A DNA stretch of 64,000 nucleotides, from positions 134,002,095 through 134,066,094 of the forward strand of contig OY755039.1 in the NCBI GenBank assembly GCA_963576565.1. Direction: 5' to 3'. The notes below the pieces were generated by a model, which worked only from the letters and a program-made list of their open reading frames with translations, did not search any database and was not told the DNA's origin. Below, piece by piece: positions 36,651 through 48,419 of this stretch (its first letter is position 1; each line of letters opens with the position of its first letter). The position numbers were made by a program, and so were the translations under genes. This DNA comes from Aspidapion aeneum. Its lineage: Eukaryota > Arthropoda > Insecta > Coleoptera > Brentidae.

Positions 36651-37070
36651 GATGGACGAAGACGACCCGGTAGTAGCGGCCGGCGCTCTTCTGATTATTC
36701 AAAAATAAAAAAGAGCAGCGAAAAGAATGGTCTAGACGTCTGTATTTACAAAGACAAAATTTAAGTTTACTGAGAGATATGGACTATTTCCATTTCAAAA
36801 ATTTTACCAGAATATCTGCAGATGATTTTGAAAACTTAATTTGTCTAATGGGTCCTAAAATATTCAAGAAAGATACCCAACTTCGACATGCTATACCTGT
36901 TCAAGATAGCTTAGCTATTACTCTACGTTTTTTAGCAACAGTGGACTCTTTCACTAGTCTACAATACCTATTTAAAGTATCAAAACAACGAGTTGGTTTT
37001 ATATTTATAGAGACCTGCAATGCCCTTATTGAAAAATTGAAACATGAAATAAAGGTAAATATACCGGGTG
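36651..37070 (+). pseudogene. PIF/Harbinger transposase N-terminal remnant
   Basis: An ATG at 36651 opens MDEDDPVVAAGALLIIQ. After a frame slip in an A-run near 36697 it continues EQRKEWSRRLYLQRQNLSLL, MDYFHFKNFTRISADDFENL, HAIPVQDSLAITLRFLATVD, SFTSLQYLFKVSKQRVGFIF and IETCNALIEKLK. This matches the N-terminal region of Harbinger (DDE_Tnp_4) nucleases: the 'FHNFLRMS' block, the R-x-A-I-P…L-A-[IL]-T-L-R-F-L-A-T motif, then the helix-turn-helix-like 'F-x-V…[ST]-x-[ST]' segment. The DDE catalytic half is absent. The match ends at AAGGTAAAT, which could be an intron donor, and then a CCGGGTGGCCC repeat follows. It cannot make an active nuclease. Confidence 0.85.
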
Positions 37071-37394
37071 GCCCAAAAAAAAGGCATGAAATGATTTTTA
37101 TTATCACTTTTGAACGAATTGGTCTGGGTTTTGACCAAAAATATTTTTTGTCCGCTATCAAATTCCAAGATGGCACACAGAATCAAAGGTAGGGTAGACC
37201 GGGTAGTGCCCACTTTTTATAAATGTGCTACTAAAAAATATTAAGCTGATTCAATTGTTTTCTTTTTTGTTCTGTCAATAGCTACAACTTTAGACTTACA
37301 AAAACAATATGACACAAATCCCTAAAATTAAAAAAAACTTTTGGTTGTTTGTAAACAGTACCATTAATCAACATATATACGAGGTATTTTAACA

Positions 37395-38060
37395 CATAAT
37401 GTAGGCGTTAAGGCATACAAAATTTGCTGTAATTACTTTGTAGTCCTCCCTGGTCCTAGCTAGAGACAATCTATGTATGACATATTTTAAATATGTCATA
37501 CATACAGGGTCTCTATTTAAAATATGTCATGTCCTAGCCATCTCGCCGCCTGTCATTCCCCCTCACCCTCTTCAAAAACCATATTCGCATAAATTTCCCA
37601 AATATGAAGCGATTTCAAAACTTCTTTCTGCACACGGTTTAAGAATTTTTCAACAGCATTTTACTTCTTCCCTCTCCCTCTCCCTCCCCCACCTTGACTC
37701 AATGTTTGTAGAAACGCACCTATCTCCGAGTAACGCTAAATGAATGATAAATGCATTCTTTCTATAAGGCTGAATAAGAATTAAAAAATGGATGTAAAAA
37801 ATAAATTAACAGAAAACACCCAACTGCTAAATCTACTTGTAACTACTAGTCGTAGTTGGGTACAGAATTACCCAATAACCTAATTCATGAAAATACAAAA
37901 CTGTATAATTTTGTAAGTGCGCTTTGGGCATCAAAACTAAAAATTGAAGCATATCGTACATTATAAGTACATTACAGTTTGTGATACCTATCAATTTTAT
38001 ACTCAACTGCGACTATAGTAGGCACAAGTAGAACTAGCAGTTTGGTGTTTTTTTTATTTA
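37395..38060 (+). mobile_element. Dispersed repeat with inverted ends plus tail (copy 2)
   Basis: This is the opposite-orientation relative of 6770-7815: GTAGGCGTTAAGGCATACAA near 37400, one T/C-rich tandem unit near 37560-37700, and the 240-bp block with AACACCCAACTGCTAAATCT at 37816 and AGTTTGGTGTTTTTTTT at 38040. A near-perfect palindrome (TATGTATGACATATTT arms) sits at 37470-37503. Confidence 0.75.
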
Positions 38061-38934
38061 TTTTTTTTATAAATAAGTTTAATATTTATTTATTATTATT
38101 CAAACATATTAACTAAAGGTAAAGTTTTTTTTACTTAATAACTAAACTAAATGAACCGAACCGCATAAATTAATTTAAAAAAATTTCCTCAATGTCGTAG
38201 TTTACATATGTTTTGTCAGCTGAATAATCAGATGCGTATTGAAATTAAGGATATGAAGGTTCAATACTTTTTGAGCGTTGTGCGGGAGATGGATGGTCCA
38301 TTCCATTTTTTAATTGCCAAGTAAAAAAAAAACCACCGCACCCACTGAACAAACAAGAAGGAATAAATCTCTTTGTGGTATTCCGATTTACCGACAAGCC
38401 TCGGAAAATGTTTTGCGCGTTCGCCGTGACGTATTGACTTGCAAAATTTGTTGCAGCGCGGTCTATGCTTTTGAAGTACACGTATTCACTCACACACACT
38501 CCGCGCATTTTCGCCGAAAATGTTTGTCCTGTTTGTAGTGTTTGATGCGCGCTGTGTTCCCAGATTGCAAAATCACATAAGCATTGCATAGACACGTACT
38601 CACTGAGCGAACATTTTCGGCGAAAATGTTTGGAGTGTTTGTAGTGTTTTGTTGCAAGTCAATACCCACTTTTAAATACGCCCATCGCTTTTATTATTAT
38701 GATATCAGAACACTCAAAAAATTATTTTATGCTTTTTAGTCCATTTTATAAAAGCTTGTTTTCAAAAAGTTTTTTTTTCTAAATTTATTTTTTAATTTTT
38801 AGATTTGTCTAAGTTTATGCATTTCAGCTAGCGCATCGATATTGCAGGAAGTCTTTCCTGTCAATTTTGAAATATCTAAGTCTTCGATGAGAAGGCCGTC
38901 CAATGATTTGATACTAAACAAAATACAAACTAAA

Positions 38935-39655
38935 ATTTTACCCCCTCTCCGCCCTCCACGTTAGGGGGGAGGTAGGCAGTCAGTGATACCGCATTATTGG
39001 ATTGTCATCGGAACTATAACGTTATGCAAAATTTAAAGTTAATCGGATACGTGGAAGTCAGTTGAAAGTAATCAGAAAAACTTGACATTAAATCGTCCAT
39101 TTTGAATCAGCCATATTGAATTTTTGTAATCTGATTAAAAATTCGTAATCTTCATCCTCAAAAACCCCCAGATACCAATTTTGGTGGAAATCCAACAAAT
39201 TTTACCCCCTCTCCGCCCTCCAGATTAGGGGTGAGGTAGGCAGTCAGTGATACCACATTATTGGATTGTCATCGGAACTATAACGGTATACGAAATTTAA
39301 AGTCAATCGGATACGTGGAAGTCAGTTGAAAGTAATCAGAAAAACTTGAAATTAAATCGTCCATTTTGAATTTTTGTAATCTGATCAAAAATTCGCAATT
39401 CTCATCCTCAAAAACCCCCAGATACCAATTTTGGTGGAAATCGGACAAACTAAAGTTTTACCCCCTCTCCACCCCCCACGTTAGGGGGAAGGTAGGTACC
39501 CGATGAAACCACATTATTGTATTGTCATCAGAACTAAGACGCTATGCGAAATTTGAAGTCAATCGGATGTTTGGAAGTTCTTCAAAAATGAGTTGCAAGA
39601 TTTGATTACATACATACATACCCACATACATACATACATACATACATACATACAG
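38935..39655. repeat. Tandem array of ~260-bp units ending in (CATA)n
   Basis: Three units start at CCCCCTCTCC (38941, 39205, 39461). Each has GTTAGGGG, TTGGATTGTCATC-like and AATCGGATACGTGG-like phrases. The array ends at 39608-39653 in CATACATA repeats. The layout (diverged tandem block, then microsatellite) is the same as at 41.0-41.64 kb. Confidence 0.85.
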
Positions 39656-39684
39656 GTGAAGTTAAATAAAAGCTTGTAAAAATT

Positions 39685-39985
39685 ATTTCTTTTTACAGGG
39701 TCTTTCTTTAAATTTGCACCATTGCTACATTATAATTTTAATAAAGGAAACATATTATTTAAAAAAAATAAACTTTATTATCTAAACCCATTTCTTTTTT
39801 TTATTAAGTAAAAATAAATATTAATTGTTTATACAGGGTGTTTTAATAAATCTGCACCGCTGCTTACTTATGTTTTAAGAAAAGAAAACCTATTGTTTTG
39901 TGTTTAAAGTAAAAATAAATAATAATTCTTTATACAGTGTGTTTCAAAAAATCAGCACCATTGCTAACTTTTTTGTTATTGGATT
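39685..39985. repeat. Three TACAGGGTG-headed units, relatives of 33970
   Basis: Units starting near 39690, 39830 and 39930 read TACAG[G/T]GT[C/G]TTT…AAT…GCACC[A/G]…GCTAC or GCTTAC and include an AAAATAAA-rich tail. A single related unit lies at 33973-34080 (TTATACAGAGTGCGTTTCAA). Confidence 0.75.
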
Positions 39986-40904
39986 TACTAGATTCGTTAA
40001 TTTAGCAATCTAGTAGTATCTCGCTGACTAAGACGAATAAAATAGAAAAACAAACATTTAGTTATTTCGTGACCTAAAGCAACGATTTCGTTGTAAAGTT
40101 TGTTTTTGTGTTTGTGTGTCTGTCTGTTTGTGACGAAATTAGTGTGAGGGGGGAAGTAACTAATTTTTAGGTATTTTTGGAATACAGGAAGAAAGAATTT
40201 CGGAGTTTAATGATTTGACATAAATCATTACATAATTAAATTTAAAAATTAAGGTATAGCTAACATAAATTTAAATTACATACTATATATATGTACTAAA
40301 AAAAGTTAGAAATAAGATATCGACTTGATTTACAACGGCCTTGGTGTTGACAAAACTGTAATTTTTAAGTTTAGGTTTTGCGTAGGTTTATTGGCGCAGT
40401 AACGTTTACTTGGAATAACTATTAAAATAATAATTTGGTGTAGTTATTGGTCAACTCCGCGGCACATAAGAACTCGGAGTAAACGGCCTAGGAAGTCAAA
40501 CATATATCCTATTCAATTTTCTACAAATATGAAAAATATTTCTGCTTAATTTAAAAACTATTCAAAAGAACCCATATAAATAAATAGAAAAAAAAATCCT
40601 CGATTTGGTTTTGGTTCAAGCTCTTGACTCAACTCAATATGCATATTCGATTTTAAGGCTAAATAAAATAAAAACGCAAACTCACATTTTTGGAACTTTT
40701 TATAGGTTTTCGAAGTTAATGTGAAAACCTGGTGACAGTATTTTAGAAAATTTTACTTGTTTAGTTTTTTAATTAACATTTTTAATTATTACGGCCACAA
40801 AAATTTAAGTTTTTTTCAATTATCAAAAATAATAATATTTTTTTTCTTTAATGTATTTTATTCCATAAAACATATTAAAATACTCTGCCAATATATGGGC
40901 CCCT

Positions 40905-40960
40905 AAGCTCACACTAGGTACTATAGTTATAGTGTACGTGTGAGCTAATATAACTAAAAA
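40905..40960 (+). repeat. Isolated AGCTCACAC hairpin
   Basis: AGCTCACACTAGGTACTATA pairs with its mirror up to GTGTGAGCTAA. It is the terminal hairpin of the microsatellite-bearing family without the body, just upstream of the 41-kb copy. Confidence 0.75.
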
Positions 40961-40974
40961 CTGAAATATATTTT

Positions 40975-41785
<811 letters not shown>

Positions 41786-42528
41786 GGTGTCAGCCTCGGG
41801 GTTGATAATTTGAGCCTTAAATCGCTTAATTCTAATATAAAATTATATGTTTTAATACCGTTTCTGGGTCGTTTTAATACCGTTTCTGGGTCGTTCAAAT
41901 TCATCCAACGACGAACTAAATCTAGACAATAAAACTAAATCTCAAAACGTAGTGGTTCTGAAGAAAACACCTGGTGACATAAGTTTACACTTTTTTGGGA
42001 GATTTTTCATACTTATACAACACTTTTAGGAAAGTTTATTTTTTTTTTTTAAACTTCTTTTGACGTTTTCTCATTAAAGGCTTTTGTAGTTTTTAAGTAA
42101 AAGAATAATGACAATAATTAAAAATATCAAATTCAAATGAAATAAACCCTCTGTTGGATAGATGTTATCCCTTTACAATTGGTTTGGTGATAATTAGCAC
42201 CGGCTGATATCGTAAATCACTGTCGAATTGAGTCACTTTATCCAAAAACGGATTGGGCTTCATTTTCCAGCAATAAATCCTCACAAAAAAGGGGTTTGAG
42301 ATTAATGTCCAGCTCTCGGAATGCTTCGGTTTAAAATAAAACAAAGGCAATCGTTTTATTTTCTGGATATGCCAGATTTACCATAATTTTTGAAGCTTGA
42401 AGTAGCTATTGGTCTTTATTAAAATAAACAGTAGCAAAAAAGTTCTGATTTTTATTCATCCCCACCTATATATACCTGTTATTCAGTTGTTTTTGCTATG
42501 ACACGTTTTTAGTTATTTTTAATATTGC

Positions 42529-42726
42529 TCAAGACAACGTATCAAAGTAACAATACATTTTCTTGATAAGAAGTACACAAATATAACTTTTACGGAAAGT
42601 AATAGAAGTAGTAGTAGCAGTGGGGAGGGTGTGACCCGTAGACCCGGCAGGTGGGCCAGAGTAGGCCCCTTTTGCCCCAGCAGCAGCTTTTCCTCGCGCA
42701 GGGTTAGTGCTTCGAGCAGTAACCAA
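42529..42726. other. GC-rich patch upstream of dac exon 2
   Basis: About 125 bp at 42600-42725 is GC-rich, begins with AGTAGTAGTAGCAGTGGGGA, and is open on both strands. Candidate splice sites (GTAGCAG/TGGGG and CCCGGCAG/GTGGGC) exist. However, spliced after the phase-1 exon at 31401 it reads into a stop within a few codons. I cannot assign it. Confidence 0.3.
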
Positions 42727-42869
42727 AACTTTTTTTTAAATATCTTTCTGTTAATCTATGAAAAACATGTTTTTGCAAGAAATATCTATGTTATTTTAAA
42801 CTAGCAGATTATTCATGTGAATTTTCCATATTTTTCAAAATAAAAAACAAACTAATTTCTACAAGACAA

Positions 42870-43073
42870 TTACAGTGAAACCTCTCCTTGCGGACACCTC
42901 TATTAAGCGGACACTCCCTTTAGGCGGACAAATTTGTTAGAACCAAGCTTGTCCCTATTTCTTTACATGTAAAATTCACTTCTATAACCGGACGCGGACA
43001 AGTTTTTTTGGTTAAAAAATTCTGAAACCTCCCTTAACCGGACGCGAACCTCTGCAACGAGACGAAGCACTGT
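42870..43073. mobile_element. Tigger/pogo-type MITE
   Basis: It begins TACAGTGAAACCTCTCCTTG and ends GAAGCACTGTA, with TA at both ends and internal repeats of AAGCGGACA and AACCGGACGCG. Its right end is ~130 bp from the dac exon at 43205. Confidence 0.75.
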
Positions 43074-43204
43074 ACGACATGGGCATAAATATTATGTAGT
43101 ATGTTGGCAAAAACGCACTCTGCAGCCGGGGAATTACCTCTTTGCGCTAAGCGCCTGGATGGTGTCCTGGCTATTAGTCAAGTTCAATAATCTTTTTGTT
43201 TCAG

Positions 43205-43423
43205 TGTCCCCACCAGTCGACCACAGTCCAGTTTTAAACCTTTCAAAAGATGGTGGAGGTAGTGCAGGATCCGTAGGGGACAACGATCATTCCGGCAGTG
43301 AGGCTGGTGATGCGCCTGAAGTTCCACCCTCCCCAAGATCGCCTCGGTCTCCAAGGTCGGCCATGGACGATGATGAAGATGATAACATTTCAGAAGGCGA
43401 GGATGAGGTCGAAAAAGATCAAG
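43205..43423 (+). CDS. dac: dachshund internal exon (second of three in window), Ser/Pro-rich and acidic linker
   Basis: This 219-nt exon lies between a TTTTTGTTTCAG acceptor and a GTAAAT donor. It is phase 1 at both ends (two bases, 72 codons, one base), so it could be skipped without breaking the frame. Its first codon, completed by the G of the previous exon, is Val. The peptide has a Pro-rich start with V-L-N-L-S-K at 43231-43248, a Gly/Ser segment, three tandem Ser-Pro-Arg units, and an acidic tail rich in Asp and Glu. V-L-N-L-S resembles a divergent CtBP-binding motif and the SPR units could be phosphorylated; both are inference. No folded domain is visible, as expected for the linker before Dachbox-C. 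Its balanced base composition contrasts sharply with the AT-rich intron. A Tigger-type MITE ends about 130 bp upstream. Confidence 0.92.
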
Positions 43424-43429
43424 GTAAAT

Positions 43430-44400
43430 TTTAGTTTTATTAAGTACCTATCTACTAACCCTTAAAGAGAGATTCTTCTTTATTATTGCTTATTACAGCT
43501 TTCAATAAAAAAGTGTTAAAAATAAACTGTATCTTAATAGCGTGTCTGGCTATCATAGGTCGTAAGTATTTGAGGCAGAGGATGGCTGTTGTGGCGGGCA
43601 CATTAAAATTCTTATTAATTTTTCCCATGGATTTTAAAACAAACAAATTAACTAGGCATATTTCATGATCTTCACGATATGAGACGGTAATATTCAGCAC
43701 GCGAGATAATTGATTTATAATACTTTTGGACCAATAGCCTTTAGGTATTTCAGTCATAGCAAATGCTAATAAATGCTATGTTTAGCTTAGGAGAAACTTT
43801 ATCTGAACCGAAATTTATATTAAGTTGCTTCTATAAAACATTCAAACCGTTAAACAAATTGTTCTTTATGGCTATCTTTGGCCCAAATATTTTATTGTGA
43901 TTGATAATTTTTACTTCTTCGTATTTTTATTCCTTATAATATACTTACATATTTTTAATAGTTAGAAGCTACTTTTTTAGAACATTAAAAGATAGATGTA
44001 AGCTTATTGGTTGCAAATAAATGTTTAAAATATTTATACAGTTCCACGTCAGCTTTCCATAAATTAATCTAAATTATTAGTTTGAAGGAAGTTCACGAGG
44101 TAAAAAGTCTTAACGAAAAAGTTTCACGGGCAAGTCCTCAGAGGTAAAGGTAGCTCCGGGACGCGTTTCGGCCTCATGCAGCCTGAGCATAACCATAAAA
44201 TGGATGGAGATGAGGCCGAAACGCGTCCCTGAGCTAAATTATTAGCCCATTAAAAAATAATCTGCGAATTTATGGACAACTAAGGTCACACGATTCTTCC
44301 TAGCCCGCGCAGCAATTGCTAGAGAGGGGATTGTTTTCGAATTTTTTTTTCAGGTAACATCGAGAATGTGTTGGGTGTATTTTAATATCGTCGTGACGTC
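43430..44400. other. Intron stretch, mostly unassigned
   Basis: An antisense 100-codon open frame (43455-43757) starts MTEIPKGYWSK but matches nothing I know. A short inverted pair, GGGACGCGTTTCGGCCTCAT (44159) and ATGAGGCCGAAACGCGTCCC (44210), flanks a ~31-bp loop and forms a 20-bp hairpin. Otherwise AT-rich. Confidence 0.5.
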
Positions 44401-45521
44401 TATACAGGGTGTTCGGCACATGAACCGTCAAAATTTTTTGGGATATTGTTGGGGTCATTTGCTACTTTTTCAACATTGGAACTTGGGTCCTTAGAGTCAC
44501 GGCTAAAGAGATATGAATTTTTTAATTTTTTGTCTCAAATTACCCAAAATCCCACCTTTAAACCCTGTAAGCTTTTTATTAATGTCTGAAAAAGCACCAT
44601 TTTTAAAAAAATAATTCTGTAATCTTATGCTACTTCAACTAATTAATAGATTTGTTAAAATTTATGTACCAAAGGGACATACGAGGCTTTTTATTGAAGA
44701 ACATTAGTGAAAGAAATTCAATTTCAAAATAAAAAATTTTAAAAAGTATCGACACTTGAGAACTTTATTTTCTTTTAAAAACTTCTCTAGTTGAGTACCT
44801 TTCTAACGATATGCTACACATTGATTTAAAAAAAAACAATTCTGCTTTAAAATACGGATATTCCGTGAGACGGGCAATAATCGTTCGGACTTGATAAGAA
44901 AAACAATTTGATGTTTATGATCGTTTCGAACAAAATTTATAAATAAAGAACACAATACATTATTGTTAAAAGTTTAACTTTTGTTTAAGTAGGTAAACAA
45001 TCATAAACATCAAATTGTTTTTCTTACCAATTCCGAACGAGTCTCGCCCTTCTGACGGAATATCCGTATTTTAAAGCAGAAATGTCTTTTTTTATCAATG
45101 TATAGCATACCGTTAGAAAGGTAATCAACTAAAGAAGTTTTTAAAAGAAAATGAAGTTCTCAATTGTCGATACTTTTTTTGATTTTTAATTTTGAAATTG
45201 ATTTTCCATCAACCACTAATGTTCTTTAATAAAAAACCTCGTATGTCTCTTTGGTACATCAATTTTAACAAATCTATTAATTAGTTGAAGAAGCATAAGA
45301 TTACAGAATTACAAAAAAAAATGGTGTTTTTCCAGACATTAATTAAAAGCTTACGAGGGTTTAAAGGTGGAATTTTGGATAATTTGAGAAAAAAAAATTA
45401 AAAATTCATATCTCTTTAGCCGTGACTCTTAGGACTCAAGTTCCAAGGTTGAAAAGGTAGCAAATGACCCCAAAAATATCCCAAAAAATTTTGACGGTTC
45501 ATGTGCCGAACACCCTGTATA
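44401..45521. mobile_element. 1.1-kb foldback with TATACAGGGTG ends
   Basis: The left arm (TATACAGGGTGTTCGGCACA onward) is mirrored along ~550 bp by the right arm, ending GAACACCCTGTATA. The arms meet near 44950, around a CGTTTCGAACAAAATTTATA core. The arms are roughly 85-90% alike by eye. Flanking TA suggests a mariner/Tc1-type target. It has no coding frame. Confidence 0.88.
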
Positions 45522-45529
45522 GGTGTGTG

Positions 45530-46118
45530 TATGTCTGTCACGATAGCGCGTAAACCACTGAACCGATTTTCATGAAATTTTTAGGTAAAATAGTTTTCGA
45601 CACTGTTACGAGCTGATTAGATTTTAGTCAAAATGTATTAATGTTTTTTGACAGTTTTTTTAGCATCGCATCAATATGCGGTCTCCGGAATATAGTAGAA
45701 CACGTTTTCTCAATAATTTATATTAGAAGAAGTTTTCGTTTTTAAGATATTTACAAAACACTGTTTTAATATAGTGTGTGGTGGTAAAATTTTTACCAGA
45801 ACTCAAACTTTTGAAATCTACCCCACCCTTTTTTTCCTCTTATGTCCGGTGGATTTTATTCATCTTAAGGCGGGACCATCTAGAGCCAAAACCCGACCCA
45901 TGTACCAAACTTCGTTCAAATCGGGCAATTAGTTTTTGAGTTATGCGCGTTAGTCGTTACAGGCAGATAATACAGACAGACATACAAGCAGACGGCGCAA
46001 CAAAAAAGTTCCAAATCAGCTGAAACGCAAAGATATATATTTTTTTTTTTAATCGTTTTGACACGATCACCATAGCTCACACTACTATTATAATTATGCT
46101 ATACGTGTAAGCTAAAAT
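45530..46118 (+). mobile_element. Microsatellite-bearing repeat with terminal hairpin (copy 3)
   Basis: ACCCCACCCTTTTTTTCC, then ACCAAACTTCGTTCAAATCG and GAGTTATGCGCGTTAGTCGT parallel copy 2. Only a few CAGA units remain near 45965-45990. The tail GGCGCAACAAAAAAGTTCCA and hairpin CACCATAGCTCACAC…GTGTAAGCTAA (46068-46113) are conserved. Confidence 0.82.
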
Positions 46119-46458
46119 AACGTTAACATTATCTTGTGGGGTATTTTTAGCACTTTTGGATTGTTTTCGGAGTTTAATTTTTCTTTTTAGTTTTTTTGTC
46201 TTAATGTTTTCTTTGGGTTTTTTACTTTTTGTTTCTGAACTTTCACCTGATCTAACACTTTTATTTACAACCCTGATTTTGATTTTGTATCCATTATCCT
46301 TCACTTTTCAATACGGAGATAATTGACATTTTTATAGCTAAAGTAAGGGAAAAAACAGGGCATCTTTTATCCCTAGTATATTCTATCTATCTAGCCTCCA
46401 ATCGCGTTGGTTTTCTATATTTTGAAATAAGCATGACTGATTAAAGTTTTTTCCAATA

Positions 46459-47113
46459 GCACAGTTTGTTGAATTTGAGGTTTCAAGAAAAAAATATAGA
46501 TGGTCTGGAACTATATTTATTTCAAAGTAGACACCTTCACGGTGAAATCTGACTAACTTTTAAAATCCCCTATCATCACTGCACAGTCAACAAAAATATA
46601 AATTACGTTCATAATAATTTCGTTGACAGACGCGATGCCGACGTCTTGATAACGGAACAAACGCGATTGGCGTTGATCTGATCTAGAAGGACAATGTGTG
46701 TCGCAGGCCACGTGATGGATTCCTTCTTTCAATCGATACTGTCATCGATCGATGATATAGCACTGCTGCTTTTTAGTTTTTCTCGTACTTCGGTAGATGG
46801 CGCTTCTTGTTGGGTACATGTGTTTGTTTTCTCACTAGCAATGTAAGGTGAGAGATAAAGCCGTGTACTTAATTTAGGAAGGGTGTCACATTGACCATGC
46901 AGAGTTCTGAGGAGTCCCATAAAGACGAAACAGTTAAATGTCAACACTTATTAGGTGTCCATTAGATCTTGGACCCCCGTGAGGTTAAGCTTTCGAGCTA
47001 CCCACGAAAAAATACTAGAGAAACAAAAAACCCTTATTTTTTTACCATCAGCCATGCAAACTTGTTTGATTTATATTTTTTTTCTTGAATCCTCAAATTC
47101 AACAAACTGTGAT
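46459..47113. mobile_element. Inverted-repeat element, ~40-bp ends
   Basis: CACAGTTTGTTGAATTTGAG, continuing TTCAAGAAAAAAATATA, is mirrored at 47073-47113. The ~570-bp interior shows no coding frame that I can identify. Confidence 0.75.
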
Positions 47114-47499
47114 GGAATACGGAATATTGCTCCTAAATATCTAGATAATCTAGACGTATATATCTGAGTGTAGAAATCATTTATTATACGATACATAGAA
47201 AGCCGGGAAGATGAAAAATGAAAAAAATAAATGATGCTAAGTGTTTAGCGTTAAGTACGAGTTTCAAGGTGGCAATTAAAGAATAGAAGATAAAGATTTA
47301 ATTTAAAGAAAGTTAATTGTTGCCGAAGATTAATGCGTTTTAGAGTTTTTAAATGTGATTAGTATCTGTGTGGAAGAAATAACTATTTTTTACTTATCAG
47401 ATTTATTTTTTATTATAACGTGTGTCTAAATATGTAATTGTTTTTATAGATAACCTGATAACCAGACACTTCCTCTACACTACCTTTTCTGATTAAAGT

Positions 47500-48410
47500 C
47501 GGTTCTCTATACGCGCTGCTTGCCAAGTAGCAAGTAGTGTGTACGGCGACCCACACTGACTCGGCGCCGACACACACATGCGTTTTTCTGCCGCGCGGTG
47601 CCGCAGCGGTTGCCGCGAAAATCGATACACACACCTGTCGCGACATGACGCTAGTGTTGTACGCATTCTGAGAGATGGATGTTGTTGTTCGCAAAAAACG
47701 TGCAATTTTTGCCATGTCGCTTTTTTGCGGTAGTAGTTATAGTTTTTGCAAAGTCACCTGAAATGCTCCTAATACGGGGTTCTATCGATTTCATGAAATT
47801 TTGCTTCAATCTGCCCTTCAAAAGTTATCCAAATTCATATAAAATCTTCCTGGTATAATTTCAACCCTACCGACAGAGAAAAGGCGCGGCTCTTTGCTGT
47901 CCGAGCACAAAGTATTTGTTTTCTGACCGACCCAGCACAAGTGGATAGACGGCACCTGATTGGCAGATTTTTTTGAGATACGCTTTTAATTGCTTTCGGG
48001 TGTTCTTTTCGGGACCCCTTTAGTCGACAGTATGCAGAGTTCGAAAATAAATCAGTGTCGTTTCTGTAGGTGTAGGAATAGAAAGTTTTATTATCTATTT
48101 TTATTTCTTTAGTCTACGCATAATTAAATGAAATAATTTTCATGAGTATATCTACCGCCGCTCATGTCACTTTCTTTAAAGGATATGCCGATGGTCGGCT
48201 TTAACCTTTGTTCAACTGACTTTGCAAAAACTATACCAACAATGTACTGAGAGCCGAACTTGCCTGTGCGGTGGCGTTGCGTTCACGGGGTGAGTGGCCG
48301 CGACGTTGCCGCTCAACTGTGCGCATTGCGTCATTTATTTCATAGTATCACGGACCGCAATTGCGGTACCGCGCGGAGAAAAACGCGTGTGTGTACGGGC
48401 GCTTAGAAAG
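47500..48410. mobile_element. CpG-rich inverted-repeat element containing the 175-bp repeat
   Basis: CACACATGCGTTTTTCTGCC and GCGCGGTGCCGC (47571-47605) pair with GCGGTACCGCGCGGAGAAAA and ACGCGTGTGTGTAC (48363-48398). Inner arms AGTTATAGTTTTTGCAAAGTCA-like (47733) and TGACTTTGCAAAAACTATA (48219) pair too. The ~175-bp repeat shared with 34616 lies between (47750-47925). CpG content is high for this region. Confidence 0.72.
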
Positions 48411-48419
48411 TTACTTGCG

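Noticed and set aside
46077..46304. Minus-strand Lys-rich 75-codon frame
   Set aside because: It runs from A-rich sequence into the terminal hairpin of the microsatellite repeat; composition explains the lysines.
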